The notes below the pieces were generated by a model. That model did not search any database, was not told the origin of the DNA, and worked only from the letters and a program-made list of their open reading frames with translations. Shown one piece after another: positions 26,555 through 35,584 of a stretch of DNA of 64,000 nt (its first letter is position 1; every line of letters starts with the position of its first letter). Source of the DNA: Ralstonia soli (lineage in GTDB: Bacteria; Pseudomonadota; Gammaproteobacteria; Burkholderiales; Burkholderiaceae). The DNA lies in contig NZ_JAMXHT010000002.1 of the NCBI RefSeq assembly GCF_023955655.1, positions 248,001 through 312,000 of the forward strand, written 5' to 3'. The position numbers and the translations under genes were made by a program.

Positions 26555-29527
26555 ATGCCCAACACCCACTCATCCACCGTGCTCTCGACCATGCGCCGCT
26601 TCCGGCGTTCGGCGTTGTTTGGCGGTGGAATTGTCCTGACGGTGATGGCGCTGCTGACGTTCGGCATTGCAGTGGCCTCCATGGTCCACGCGCACATCGA
26701 GGCCGAGCGGCGCGAACTGGCCATCGAAGGACAGCGCATGGCGAGCGAAGTCATGAAGGCCGAGATCGTCCTGCGCAGCACGATCTACCTGGCCGAGTTG
26801 GTCTGGAACCAGCAGGCCAAGACCGATGCCGACACCGCCGCACGCTTTCGTGCCGACGGCGGCAAGCTGGTGCGCCAGCACGAGAGCGGCCTGCATTCCG
26901 TCATCTTTGCGAGTGCCACACCGGACACCACCGCGCCCGATCTCGAACGCTTCATCGCGTTGACGGACAGCGTCTCGCGCACGCTGGCCGCTACCGCCAG
27001 CATCCAGGGCTACCGGTTCACCACGTATCTGTACACCCCGTCGCGCGACTTCCTGGCGATGTCGCCGTTCCCGTGGCCGGATCAGGCCAAGCTCGATGCG
27101 GCGCTCGCCAACCGGCCGGCGTTCTTTGCGGCGTTGATGCAGGATGCCGAGGGCTCCATCGCCCCGGCCACCACCACGGACGCGCGCAACGGCCTGCACA
27201 CCGTGCGCTGGCTCGCGCCGTATCGCAACCCGCTGACCGGTGTGCCGTCGATCCGCATGTCGATCTACGGGCTGGACGCCAGCAACACGCCGTTTGCCGT
27301 GTTCGTGTGCGAATTGCCGGCCGATGCGGTGCTGGGCCCGCTGTCGACCGACCGGTTTGACGGCACGTTCGTCGTGCTCGGCCGCAATGGCGAACCCATT
27401 GCCACCAGCGCCGGGGACAGCCGCCCCGACGTGCTGAGCGCCGTGCGCGAGCTGTCTGCCACGCCGGGCGTGTCCATCCAGCGGGCCAGCAACGGCGTCT
27501 TCATGGCCGCCACGCCGCCGGGGCAGGCTGGGGGGCGCGTGGTCTACGCCTTCACCTGGCGCGACGTGTTTGCCGGCGTGTGGCCGCAGATCCGCCTGAC
27601 GACGATCCTCACCGCCGGCCTGATCGCCGTATTGTGGATCCTGCTGTGGTGGTTCAACCGGCGCGTGTTCGTACCGATGCTCGAACGCTCCGAGCGCGTG
27701 GTGGAGACCGAGCACCTGAACCGCATGCTGATCGAGACCGCACCGATCGGCCTCGGTGTCATCGACGCAAAAACCGGCGAGCCGATGCTGCGCAGCCCCG
27801 TCATGGCAGACATCGCCGCGCAGACCAAGGTGGATGCGCTATCGCTGTCGGCCAAGCTGACGCAGCGCTATGCCAAGCACGGCGGCACGGGCATGGTGCG
27901 CGACGACATTGCGCTCGCCACGGTGGACGGCGGCCAGATCGACCTGGCCGTCAACCTGGTGCCCACGCACTACCGCAACGCCGACGTGCTGGTCACGGCC
28001 TTTACCGACATCACCGACAAAAAGCGCACCGAGCAGGCATTGCGTGAAGCCAAGCAGGCGGCCGACAACGCCAACCGTGCCAAGTCCGTCTTCCTTGCCA
28101 CGATGAGCCACGAGATCCGCACGCCGTTGAATGCGATTCTCGGCAACCTCGAACTCATCCAGCGCACGCCGCTGCCGCCCGCCATGCGTGCGCGGCTGCA
28201 GACGGTCACGTCATCGTCCAACGCGCTGCTCGGCATCATCAACGACGTGCTGGATTTTTCGAAGATCGAGGCCGGGCAGCTCTCGACCGAGTCGATTCCG
28301 TTTGACCCGGCAGCCGTGGTGCGCGACGTTGCGGCCATCTTCGCGCCCATCGCGCAGGAGAAGGGTTTGCAGTTCGGCTGCATCATCGATGACAACGTCG
28401 GGCCCGCCTACGTGGGCGACCCGACGCGCGTGCGCCAGATTGCCTCCAACCTGCTCAGCAACGCCATCAAGTTCACCGACACGGGCGAGGTGCGGATCGA
28501 ACTGCGCGCAGCCGAAGGCGCCGATGGCAAGCCCGGTATCGCCATCGGCGTGATCGACAGTGGCATCGGCATCAGCGCCGAGCAGCAGGCGCGCCTGTTC
28601 GAACCGTTCGTGCAGGCCGATTCCACCATCACGCGCCGCTTTGGCGGCAGCGGCTTGGGCCTTGCGCTGTGCCGCCGGCTGGTGGCGTTGATGGGCGGGA
28701 CGATCGCGCTGCGCAGCACGCCGGGCGAGGGCAGCGCGTTCGACATCACGCTGCCGTTTGCCGCCGCAGATGTGCCCGTCGAGGTGTCCAATGACGTCGA
28801 GCCTGTGGCCAGCCCCGGAAGCACCACAGCCAACGTGCGCGTCCTGGGCGCTGACGACCAGCTCGCCAACCGCGAGCTCATCCGCATGCAGGTCGAAGAA
28901 CTCGGTTACCGCGTCGACATGGCCGAAAGCGGCGGCGATGCCCTGCGCCGCTTCAACGCGCAGCCCTACGACATCGTTCTGACCGACCTCAACATGCCGG
29001 GCATGGATGGCTACGCGCTGGCACGTGCCCTGCGCGCACAGGGCGCGAAGGTGCCGATCATCGCCCTGACTGCGCATGCGGAAGTGGAAGAGCACCGCCG
29101 CTGCCTGCAGGAGGGTATCGATGCGGTGCTCGTGAAACCGGTGCTGCTCAAGACGCTCGATGCCACGCTGCGCCGCATGCTGCGGACCAACGTGTCAGCA
29201 CCCGAGGCAACTCAACCTGCACCGCGCACCGGCATTGCCGAAGGGCGCCTGCCGGACGCCATCCTCGCGGCGCTCACGCGTTCCACGCAGGAGCAGCTTG
29301 CCGCGCTGCGCGTGGCGTTGCCTGCTGGCGACCGCCAGGCTGTACTGCGCGACCTGCATGCCATGAAAGGCACGTTTGCGATGATCCATGAACAGGCGGT
29401 GTCCGAGGCCTGCGCGGCAATGGAGCAGCAGGCCAAGCAGGGCGATGACTTGGCCGCACTGCAACCCGCGCTCGACCAGCTGGCTGCGCTCGTGCAGGAC
29501 ACCCTGGCGCGCCGCTCGGCAGGGTAG
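26555..29527 (+). CDS. hybrid sensor histidine kinase with receiver and HPt domains (RcsC/BvgS-like)
   Basis: A 990-residue membrane phosphorelay kinase. Membrane helices at about 21-45 and 350-370 bracket a roughly 300-residue periplasmic sensor without a recognised fold. After them come a PAS-like segment (about 390-490), HisKA (TMSHEIRTPLNAILGNLELI, H519), the ATPase domain (NLLSNAIKFTDTG, IDSGIGIS, GGSGLGLAL), a receiver with D811 in LTDLNMPGMDG, and an HPt domain with H935 in LHAMKGTF. The HisKA text with GNLELI is the RcsC/BvgS type. Its likely output is the LuxR-type regulator encoded convergently at 29819. The nearby adhesin genes are plausible targets. Confidence 0.9.
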   Translation: MPNTHSSTVLSTMRRFRRSALFGGGIVLTVMALLTFGIAVASMVHAHIEAERRELAIEGQRMASEVMKAEIVLRSTIYLAELVWNQQAKTDADTAARFRADGGKLVRQHESGLHSVIFASATPDTTAPDLERFIALTDSVSRTLAATASIQGYRFTTYLYTPSRDFLAMSPFPWPDQAKLDAALANRPAFFAALMQDAEGSIAPATTTDARNGLHTVRWLAPYRNPLTGVPSIRMSIYGLDASNTPFAVFVCELPADAVLGPLSTDRFDGTFVVLGRNGEPIATSAGDSRPDVLSAVRELSATPGVSIQRASNGVFMAATPPGQAGGRVVYAFTWRDVFAGVWPQIRLTTILTAGLIAVLWILLWWFNRRVFVPMLERSERVVETEHLNRMLIETAPIGLGVIDAKTGEPMLRSPVMADIAAQTKVDALSLSAKLTQRYAKHGGTGMVRDDIALATVDGGQIDLAVNLVPTHYRNADVLVTAFTDITDKKRTEQALREAKQAADNANRAKSVFLATMSHEIRTPLNAILGNLELIQRTPLPPAMRARLQTVTSSSNALLGIINDVLDFSKIEAGQLSTESIPFDPAAVVRDVAAIFAPIAQEKGLQFGCIIDDNVGPAYVGDPTRVRQIASNLLSNAIKFTDTGEVRIELRAAEGADGKPGIAIGVIDSGIGISAEQQARLFEPFVQADSTITRRFGGSGLGLALCRRLVALMGGTIALRSTPGEGSAFDITLPFAAADVPVEVSNDVEPVASPGSTTANVRVLGADDQLANRELIRMQVEELGYRVDMAESGGDALRRFNAQPYDIVLTDLNMPGMDGYALARALRAQGAKVPIIALTAHAEVEEHRRCLQEGIDAVLVKPVLLKTLDATLRRMLRTNVSAPEATQPAPRTGIAEGRLPDAILAALTRSTQEQLAALRVALPAGDRQAVLRDLHAMKGTFAMIHEQAVSEACAAMEQQAKQGDDLAALQPALDQLAALVQDTLARRSAG

Positions 29528-29534
29528 GGCCGTC

Positions 29535-29741
29535 TCAGGCGCTGTCGGGCGAAGCGGGCGGAACCCCATCGCCCTGCGTCTGCCCCTGTTCCTTCCACGC
29601 GTGCATGATCACCCGCCTGCGCTGCGGCGACGCGAACAGGTATTCATTCATCGCGGCCAGGAACTCCACGCGTGCGGGCGCCCCCAGACCCGCAAAGTGG
29701 ATGAGAATCCGGCGGACGTCCTCTCTCTTGATCGACTTCAT
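29535..29741 (-). CDS. small protein of unknown function
   Basis: A 68-residue frame between the convergent hybrid kinase and regulator genes, on the regulator's strand. It is basic and predicted helical in the first 50 residues (EDVRRILIHF, RVEFLAAMNEYLFASPQRRRV) with a polar tail. No family is recognised. The upstream G-rich stretch is only a weak ribosome site. It could be a small partner of the phosphorelay or a chance frame; codon use looks like that of neighbours. Confidence 0.5.
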   Translation of the reverse strand: MKSIKREDVRRILIHFAGLGAPARVEFLAAMNEYLFASPQRRRVIMHAWKEQGQTQGDGVPPASPDSA

Positions 29742-29818
29742 GATGTGGTGCCCCCCACAGTGGTAGCGCGCTTGTCTATTGGAATGCCGCGCCGGTGGCC
29801 CGACGCGTGGCCGCTACG

Positions 29819-30535
29819 TTACGAATCGCCCGGCGGCAAATCCATCGGACTCGTCCGGTACTGCGCATCGCCCGCGCGCCCAACGGAGGGCACGAGCCCC
29901 GTCTCGATGCCGTAGTGCACCAAGTCCACCTCGCGCTCGATGTTGAGCTTGCGCATGGCCGCGTTCTTCTGCGTGCTGATTGTTTTCTTGCTGCGGTGCA
30001 GCCGCGCCGCGATCTCGTTCACGGTCAGCCCCGACACAAACAGCCGCACCACCTCTAGCTCGCGCGACGTCAGCGCGGATGTGCCATGCGCACTGCGGCG
30101 GCTCGGCTCTGCGGTGCGCAGGATCTTCTCGATGGCCGGCGACGCATAGCGGCCGTTGGCAAACGCCGCGTGCACCGCCAGCGACAGGTGATTCGTCAGG
30201 TCGGACTTGCTCACGATGCAGCGCACTTCGGTCATGAGCGTCTGCAGGATCGCGGGGTTCTCGATCATCGTCAGCACCACGATGCGCACATGCGGATAGC
30301 GCTGCTGGATCAGCGAGAACAATGCAATGCCATCGCCATAGTGGCCGTTGGGCATGGCGTAGTCGCAGATGAGCACGTCGATGCGCTGGCGGTTCAGCAG
30401 GTCGATCAGCTCGCTGGAGTTGCGCGCCATGCCGTCGACCAGGATCGAGCGGTTGTCGGCAAATTCATGCTTGACGCCGAAGAGGATGGCCGGATGGTCA
30501 TCGGCCACCGCAACGCGGATGAGAATGGAGTTCAT
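29819..30535 (-). CDS. RcsB-like response regulator (LuxR family)
   Basis: A 238-residue regulator. The receiver has the acidic pair in VADDHPAIL, the phosphoacceptor D58 in LICDYAMPNG and lysine in VSKSDL. The DNA-binding domain reads LTSRELEVVRLFVSGLTVNEIA and HRSKKTISTQKNAAMRKL, and the VNEIAARLHRSKKTISTQK form is that of RcsB. It faces the hybrid kinase gene and is its probable partner by the RcsC-RcsB model. The ATG at 30535 begins the receiver; further upstream in-frame codons run through the terminator of the next gene and are not coding. Confidence 0.88.
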   Translation of the reverse strand: MNSILIRVAVADDHPAILFGVKHEFADNRSILVDGMARNSSELIDLLNRQRIDVLICDYAMPNGHYGDGIALFSLIQQRYPHVRIVVLTMIENPAILQTLMTEVRCIVSKSDLTNHLSLAVHAAFANGRYASPAIEKILRTAEPSRRSAHGTSALTSRELEVVRLFVSGLTVNEIAARLHRSKKTISTQKNAAMRKLNIEREVDLVHYGIETGLVPSVGRAGDAQYRTSPMDLPPGDS

Positions 30536-30658
30536 AAGCGGCGGGCGCAGCCGGCAGCAACGGGGTGCCACCGGCCGGAAGGGGGCAGGAGAAGCTGGGA
30601 CTGTATTGACGCCGGCACGGCACGCAAAGCGGAAGAGTCCGAAAAGGCGACGCGGCAA

Positions 30659-30698
30659 ACAAAAAAAAGGGCCCCGGTTTCCCGGAGCCCTTTCCCTC
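30659..30698 (-). terminator. terminator of the trimeric autotransporter gene
   Basis: On the minus strand AAAGGGC pairs with GCCCTTT with an inner CCGG stem, followed by a run of U (the A-tract at 30659-30668). It lies about 100 bases after the adhesin stop codon and before the regulator promoter region. Confidence 0.8.
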
Positions 30699-30801
30699 AT
30701 GTGCGGCACGTTGTCCCCGTTCGCCCCCCAAGGAAGGAGCGGGATGAACGGAACCGGAAGACGAACAGGTCTGACGTGCGCGCTAGAGCCAACGTGGTGG
30801 C

Positions 30802-33800
30802 TTACCAGTAGAAGCCGCCACCCACCACCGCGCCAACTTCACCGCGGCTGCTGGTGTTCATCGCGCCCTTGACGACCCACTTGCCGTTTTGGGACATGTA
30901 CGACGCACCGATTGCCGTGCCTTGTTCACCGCCGTACGTGCTGCCCGCGATGGCCATGAACGTCTTGCCCGGCATGGACGACTGCGGCAAACCTGCCACC
31001 GCCATTGCGGCCGCCACGCCGCCCATGGCGTCACGGTGGTTGCTGTCGATCTTGTTGTTCAGGCCGCCGATGGCGTTGTTCATCTGACGCACGTTCACTG
31101 CATCGGTATCGCGCACGCCATCCGCCACGTTCGACAGGATGCGTTCGTTGCCCGGCGAGCCAAACGACACTTCGTTGTCACGGCTGGTGGTCGAACCTGC
31201 GCCGATGGCCACCGAATTGTTGTTCGACGCTTGCGCACCCTGGCCCAGCGCCGTGCTGTTCTCGCCCGAAGCCACTGCGCCGTTGCCCACTGCCGAGCTG
31301 CCGCTGCCCGACGCCACCGCACCGTTGCCGATGGCCGAGCTGTTCTTGCCCGAGGCATCCGAACCTGCGCCGACTGCCGTGCTGCCATCACCCTTGCCCG
31401 GCGAGGGGACCGAGCCTTCCGGCGTGCCCGTGCCCGGGCCACCGATGGAGCCGTCCGCAATACCCGACTCGATCTTGCCCACGCGGCCATCCAGATCGCC
31501 GATCAGGCCGTCGTACTTGGCTTGCATGTCGAACAACTGGCCGCCGTTGACCGCTTGCATGCTGCCCGCGGCGATCAGGCCCGCGCCAACGTTGTTCAGC
31601 ACCGTGCCGAACATCGGGTCGCCACCGAAGGTGACGGACTTCATGCTCGCATCGTCATAGCGCACGGCCATCAGCGGATCGAGCGGATCGACCAGGTTGT
31701 AGCCGATCACCGACTTGAGCTGCCCGACACTCACCGCGTCGTTGTTGCCGATGCCCGCGCCGATACCGCTGAGCACACGCACGCCATCCGTACCCGTAAA
31801 GTTCACGGCCGTGCCGCCAGTACCAGCCGCCACCGTCACGTCGCCCGTGGGCGTGGCTTGCCGCACCAGGCCCAATGCGCCGCTGCCCAACTCGCTGCGG
31901 ATATCGCCGATGGCGGTTTCGTTGCCCGTCACGCGCCCATCCAGGTTGCTGACCACCGCCCCCACGTTATGCACCACCGTCGTGCCGCCGGCGCCATCGC
32001 CAACGGTAAAGCTCGGTGCCGAGATCGAGCCATCGACGTTGACGGTCGAACCCGCGCCAATCGCGTCTGCCACGCTGGTCGACACCGCGTGCAGTTGCGC
32101 GCCGTTGATGGCCTCGGTGCTGCCGGTGGCCACCGCCCCTGCGGTCACGCCCGTCAGCTTGCGCGTGCCAGCCGTGCCGGTGAAGTCCACTTCCGCGCCG
32201 TCCGTATCCTTACCGACGGTCAGCTTCTGGCCTGCGCCGGCTTGCTGCACCAGGCCCACCGTACCGCTGCCCAGTTCGCTGCGGATATCGCCGATGGCGG
32301 TTTCGTTGCCCGTCACGCGGTCGTTCAGGTTGGTCACCACGGCGCCCACGTTATGCACGGTGGTCGTGCCACCCATGCCGTCGCCGACAGTGAAGCTCGG
32401 TGCCGTGATCGACCCATCCGGATTGACGGTCGAACCCGCACCGATGGCGTCTGCCACGCTGGTCGACACCGCATGCAGTTGCGAGCCGTTGATCGCCTCC
32501 GTACTGCCAGCGGCCACTGCGCCCGCAGTCACGCCCGTCAACGTACGCGTTGCGCTGGTGTTGTTGTGGAAGTCCACTTCCGTGCCGTCCGTGTCCTTGC
32601 CGACGGTCAGCTTCTGGCCAGCGCCAGCTTGCTGGACGAGGCCGATCGTGCCCGAGCCGAGTTTGCCTTCCAGGTCGCCCACACGGCCATTGGTGGTCGT
32701 CAGAGCGCCGTCGAGCTGGCTGAATGCGTCACCGATAGTGGTTGCGGGCGTGCCCGTGCCGTTGGCCAGGTTGTACGTCGGGCCAGTGACTGAGCCGTCC
32801 GGGTTGATGGTGGCGCCGCCGCCCAGTGCCGTTACCACCGGGGCGAGCTGCGACACGTTCACTGCATCCGTGGGTGCCGTACCGGCAGCCATGTTGACGA
32901 CGCGGCGTTGCGTGGTGGCGTTGCCTACCGACACGGTGTTGGCCACCGTCGCGGCCGAGCCCGCGCCCAGTGCCACAGCGTTTGCTGCCGACACGTTGGC
33001 GCCATTGCCCAGCGCCACGCTGTTGTTCGCATTGCCGGCAGCCGTGGCGGTGACACGTGCGCCGCCACCGATGGCGATACTGCCATTTGCGTTGTTGGTG
33101 ATGGCGCCACCGTCGGTATAGCCCAGCACGTTAGCGTCGGTGCCAAATGCCATGCCGCCCGCCGCATTGGCGTCCACGGTGGCGCGAATGCCGAAGGCCG
33201 TGCTAGTTGCACCCGTCGCCCGGGAAGCCGAACCAAATGCCATGGCGCCACTGTTGCCGGTGGCACGGGCGTCGTTACCGAAAGCCATCGACGGGCTACC
33301 CCCGGCTGCGGAGGTCGATTGCGCGCCGTTACCGATGGCGATGTTGTTTGCATGGCCGCTGACCATCGCGTCGGTGGCGCCCCCAACCTTGACGAGGTTG
33401 TTGTCCACCTTGGTCGACAGCGCGGTGTTCATCTGGCCGAGGTTGACGGCATCGGTGTTGGCCGTGCCAGCCGCCAAATTGACGATGCGACGTTGCCCGC
33501 CGGCAACGGTGGTGCCGACCGACACGGTATTGGCTTGATCTGCCACCGAGCTGCCGCCCAGCGCGACCGCATTGTTGGCCGTCACGCGGGCGGCGTTGCC
33601 CAGTGCCACGCCGTTGTCTGCGCCGCTGGTCGTGGTGGCCGTTACGGTAGCGCCGTTGCCGAGCGCCAAGGCGTTGCGTGCCAGGTTGGTGCCGTTGTTG
33701 GAAATCGTAGCGCCCGAGCCCATGGCGGTGCCGTTGGCCTGGTTGACGTTGGCGTTGACGCCGATGGCGGTGCTGTTGGCCTGGCTGACGTTGGCGTTGA

Positions 33801-34449
33801 CGCCGATGGCCACACTATTGGCGCCGGTGTTCACATACGCACGGTTACCAATGGCGACGCTGTTGCCCGTTTCTGCGCGTGCATTCACGCCGGCGGCAAA
33901 GGAATCGGAGCCTGTTGCCATCGCACTGGGGCCGATCGCCGTGGCGTGAGAACCTGCCGAGCTGTAGGCGCCCACTGCCACGCCGTAGAAGCCGCCGGTT
34001 ACGGCGTGGTCACCGACTGCCGTGCCGCCGTAGGTACCCGCTGCACCATTGCCGATGGCCGTGCCGATGAGGGTCGTGCCGCTGGTCCAGGTGGGATTCA
34101 AGATGGCGCCGTCGACTGGGGTGCCGTTAGAGGCGGTGGATGCCACGGAGCCGCTCACCTTAATGAAGGTATCGTCCAGAGTTGCCATCGTGCCGATGCT
34201 CTCGGTGCCAAAGCCGCTGGTCTTCATCTTGGGTGCTGCGTTGGGGATGACCAGTTCGGTTTTTGCCTCGTCGTTTTCCTCATCGTCAGCGCTGTCCGCT
34301 GCAAACGCGGCACCCGGCAGCGCTAGTAGCGCGGCCGCAGCCAGCACCACGGCGCTCTTGCTGCTCTTCTTGCGGCCCTTGGCCAGTTCCGATGCCGCTG
34401 CCCACGTGCCGGTAGCGGCGTTAAAGATGGTGCGATAGGTCTTGTTCAT
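30802..34449 (-). CDS. trimeric autotransporter adhesin (YadA/Hia type)
   Basis: A 1215-residue type Vc adhesin. The N-terminus is a textbook extended signal peptide region (MNKTYRTIFNAATGTW, SELAKG), then a hydrophobic signal ending AAFA. From about 115 to 460 the head consists of 14-residue YadA repeats (SVAIGxNAxxxxAN). Neck motifs (DAVNLGQM, DAVNVSQL) lead into a stalk with repeated units of about 128 residues. A second head patch (GSGSSAVGNGAVASGENS) is followed by a neck and the four-strand membrane anchor ending GGGFYW. It would form a trimer on the surface and bind host or abiotic surfaces. ATG has AAGGAA just upstream. Confidence 0.93.
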   Translation of the reverse strand: MNKTYRTIFNAATGTWAAASELAKGRKKSSKSAVVLAAAALLALPGAAFAADSADDEENDEAKTELVIPNAAPKMKTSGFGTESIGTMATLDDTFIKVSGSVASTASNGTPVDGAILNPTWTSGTTLIGTAIGNGAAGTYGGTAVGDHAVTGGFYGVAVGAYSSAGSHATAIGPSAMATGSDSFAAGVNARAETGNSVAIGNRAYVNTGANSVAIGVNANVSQANSTAIGVNANVNQANGTAMGSGATISNNGTNLARNALALGNGATVTATTTSGADNGVALGNAARVTANNAVALGGSSVADQANTVSVGTTVAGGQRRIVNLAAGTANTDAVNLGQMNTALSTKVDNNLVKVGGATDAMVSGHANNIAIGNGAQSTSAAGGSPSMAFGNDARATGNSGAMAFGSASRATGATSTAFGIRATVDANAAGGMAFGTDANVLGYTDGGAITNNANGSIAIGGGARVTATAAGNANNSVALGNGANVSAANAVALGAGSAATVANTVSVGNATTQRRVVNMAAGTAPTDAVNVSQLAPVVTALGGGATINPDGSVTGPTYNLANGTGTPATTIGDAFSQLDGALTTTNGRVGDLEGKLGSGTIGLVQQAGAGQKLTVGKDTDGTEVDFHNNTSATRTLTGVTAGAVAAGSTEAINGSQLHAVSTSVADAIGAGSTVNPDGSITAPSFTVGDGMGGTTTVHNVGAVVTNLNDRVTGNETAIGDIRSELGSGTVGLVQQAGAGQKLTVGKDTDGAEVDFTGTAGTRKLTGVTAGAVATGSTEAINGAQLHAVSTSVADAIGAGSTVNVDGSISAPSFTVGDGAGGTTVVHNVGAVVSNLDGRVTGNETAIGDIRSELGSGALGLVRQATPTGDVTVAAGTGGTAVNFTGTDGVRVLSGIGAGIGNNDAVSVGQLKSVIGYNLVDPLDPLMAVRYDDASMKSVTFGGDPMFGTVLNNVGAGLIAAGSMQAVNGGQLFDMQAKYDGLIGDLDGRVGKIESGIADGSIGGPGTGTPEGSVPSPGKGDGSTAVGAGSDASGKNSSAIGNGAVASGSGSSAVGNGAVASGENSTALGQGAQASNNNSVAIGAGSTTSRDNEVSFGSPGNERILSNVADGVRDTDAVNVRQMNNAIGGLNNKIDSNHRDAMGGVAAAMAVAGLPQSSMPGKTFMAIAGSTYGGEQGTAIGASYMSQNGKWVVKGAMNTSSRGEVGAVVGGGFYW
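31855..32660 (-). repeat. internal repeats of about 384 bp in the trimeric adhesin gene
   Basis: Matching landmarks at 31883 and 32267 are 384 bases (128 codons) apart, and a diverged third landmark lies near 32652. The encoded blocks share QQAGAGQKLTVGKDTDG, STSVADAIGAGSTVN and VTGNETAIGDIRSELGSG. The identity is high enough to allow recombination that shortens or lengthens the stalk. Confidence 0.8.
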
Positions 34450-34513
34450 GTCCGTTCCTTCGTCCGTGTTGATGTGTTACGGACATGCTAGGGATCGGGT
34501 CGCCTCCGCCAAA

Positions 34514-34527
34514 TGAGAAAAATCCTA
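34514..34527 (-). promoter_or_regulatory. RcsB-box-like motif upstream of the trimeric adhesin
   Basis: Read toward the adhesin gene the bases are TAGGATTTTTCTCA, 65-78 bases before the ATG. It resembles the RcsAB box (TAAGAATATTCTTA pattern). The 11-base core TAGGATTTTTC recurs at 35221-35231. Confidence 0.4.
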
Positions 34528-34591
34528 AAACTTGTGCGAGTGCGCAAGCCAGAATGTCGCACCGGACGGCCATTTGCGGGGCATCAGAAAT

Positions 34592-34623
34592 AAAAAGCCC
34601 CCGCACCGGGCGGGGGCCTTTTT
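34592..34623 (-). terminator. bidirectional terminator before the adhesin gene
   Basis: A GC-rich stem (GCCCCCGC with GCGGGGGC) flanked by A5 on one side and T5 on the other. It ends the minus-strand gene at 34638-35108 and isolates the adhesin promoter. Confidence 0.85.
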
Positions 34624-34637
34624 ACGGCAGTGGTGTG

Positions 34638-35108
34638 TTACTCAGCCGCTGCTTCTTCCTTCTTCACGGCGCGGCTGCTGAAGCGTACCGACAGCGCCTT
34701 GCGAGCCGTGTCCAGCGCTTCACCCTTGCCCGAGACTTTCAGCAGCGCGTAGCCCTCCAGCGACGCGGTCATCAGATCGCTGCCCAGCGCGAGCTGCGAG
34801 TCGCGCATCTTTTCGTAGATGCGTTCGATGCGGGTCAGGCGCGTGCGCAGGGTGTCGAAGCCGGTCAGGTCGCGGCGCATTTCCGGCAGGCTGAAGGTGG
34901 GCGGCAGCACGTTGGGGTTGGCGGTCAGCACTTCCACCGCCTTGCGGCAGAACGCTTCGGATTTGTCACCCATCTTGGTGAGCGTGTGGCGTTGTTCGGG
35001 CGACAGATCAACTAGGCCGGTGAGCCGATCTTCCAGCGTCTTGATGGCGGCGTCGATGGCGGTGAGGTCGGCGGTGCTGGGGGCAAACGTGATGAGGTTC
35101 TGTGGCAT
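34638..35108 (-). CDS. conserved-looking hypothetical protein, helical
   Basis: A 156-residue soluble protein with no recognised family. It is mostly predicted helix: DLTAIDAAIKTLEDRLTGLVDL, then RHTLTKMGDKSEAFCRKAVEVL, PEMRRDLTGFDTLRTRLTRIER, and a charged end (KKEEAAAE). The pattern suggests a helical bundle and may bind a partner. The ATG at 35108 has AAGGAA six bases upstream, which supports real translation, and a terminator follows the stop. Its upstream region shares an 11-base motif with the trimeric adhesin gene, so the two may be co-regulated. Confidence 0.75.
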   Translation of the reverse strand: MPQNLITFAPSTADLTAIDAAIKTLEDRLTGLVDLSPEQRHTLTKMGDKSEAFCRKAVEVLTANPNVLPPTFSLPEMRRDLTGFDTLRTRLTRIERIYEKMRDSQLALGSDLMTASLEGYALLKVSGKGEALDTARKALSVRFSSRAVKKEEAAAE

Positions 35109-35220
35109 TGCATTCCTTCGTGAGTGGATCAGACAACGTCGTGCGTGGCGCACGACCGCAGGAGCGTGGCAAGCAATGCATCCAACAACAAGGTCAAACG
35201 CGGGGTTGTCGAGAAAATCT

Positions 35221-35231
35221 GAAAAATCCTA
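35221..35231 (-). promoter_or_regulatory. second copy of the TAGGATTTTTC motif
   Basis: On the minus strand this 11-base sequence is identical to the core of the motif upstream of the trimeric adhesin. It lies 113-123 bases before the hypothetical gene's ATG and could equally serve the plus-strand fimbrial cluster. Confidence 0.4.
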
Positions 35232-35268
35232 TGCGCCCGGCGGTGCGTGGGGAAGGGTGACTCTCCAA

Positions 35269-35584
35269 GACCCGGCGTTGAGACCCGCAGAGCCAGCATC
35301 GGCTCTCAAAGAGCCAGCCGCGAGGCATTGAGAGCCAGCTGGCGGAAAAAATTGCCGGCAGCGTGGGCCTTTGCGAGCCAGCGTCGGCACTTCCGGAGTC
35401 GGCGCTGGGTTTTTTAGAGCCGGCGGCGGGTCTCAGCGAGCCGGAGGTCGCTTCCAGGGAGCGGGCATCGGCTCGGAAAGCCTCAGAGGTGGCTCTCAGA
35501 GAGCCGGTGCCGAGACTCGGAGCGCCAGCGGTGGGACGCAGGGAGCCGGTGCCGGGCCTTGGCGTGCCAGCGTTGCAGCACGCG
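35269..35584 (+). repeat. degenerate 21-bp tandem repeat array, about 15 units
   Basis: Units begin at 35269, 35290, 35311, 35332, 35354, 35375, 35396, 35417, 35438, 35459, 35480, 35501, 35522, 35543 and 35564, a strict 21-base period with one 22-base step. The best-conserved part is GAGCCRGCGGCGGG; the second part varies around YCTYRG. The period is two helical turns and seven codons. There are no spacers, so it is not CRISPR. Function is unknown. Confidence 0.85.

Noticed and set aside
30889-32793. 634-codon open frame antisense to the trimeric adhesin
   Set aside because: His/Arg/Ala-rich low-complexity product that arises from the adhesin repeats.
35269-35584. Possible CRISPR array
   Set aside because: Units are directly adjacent, degenerate and have no spacers; no cas gene is present.
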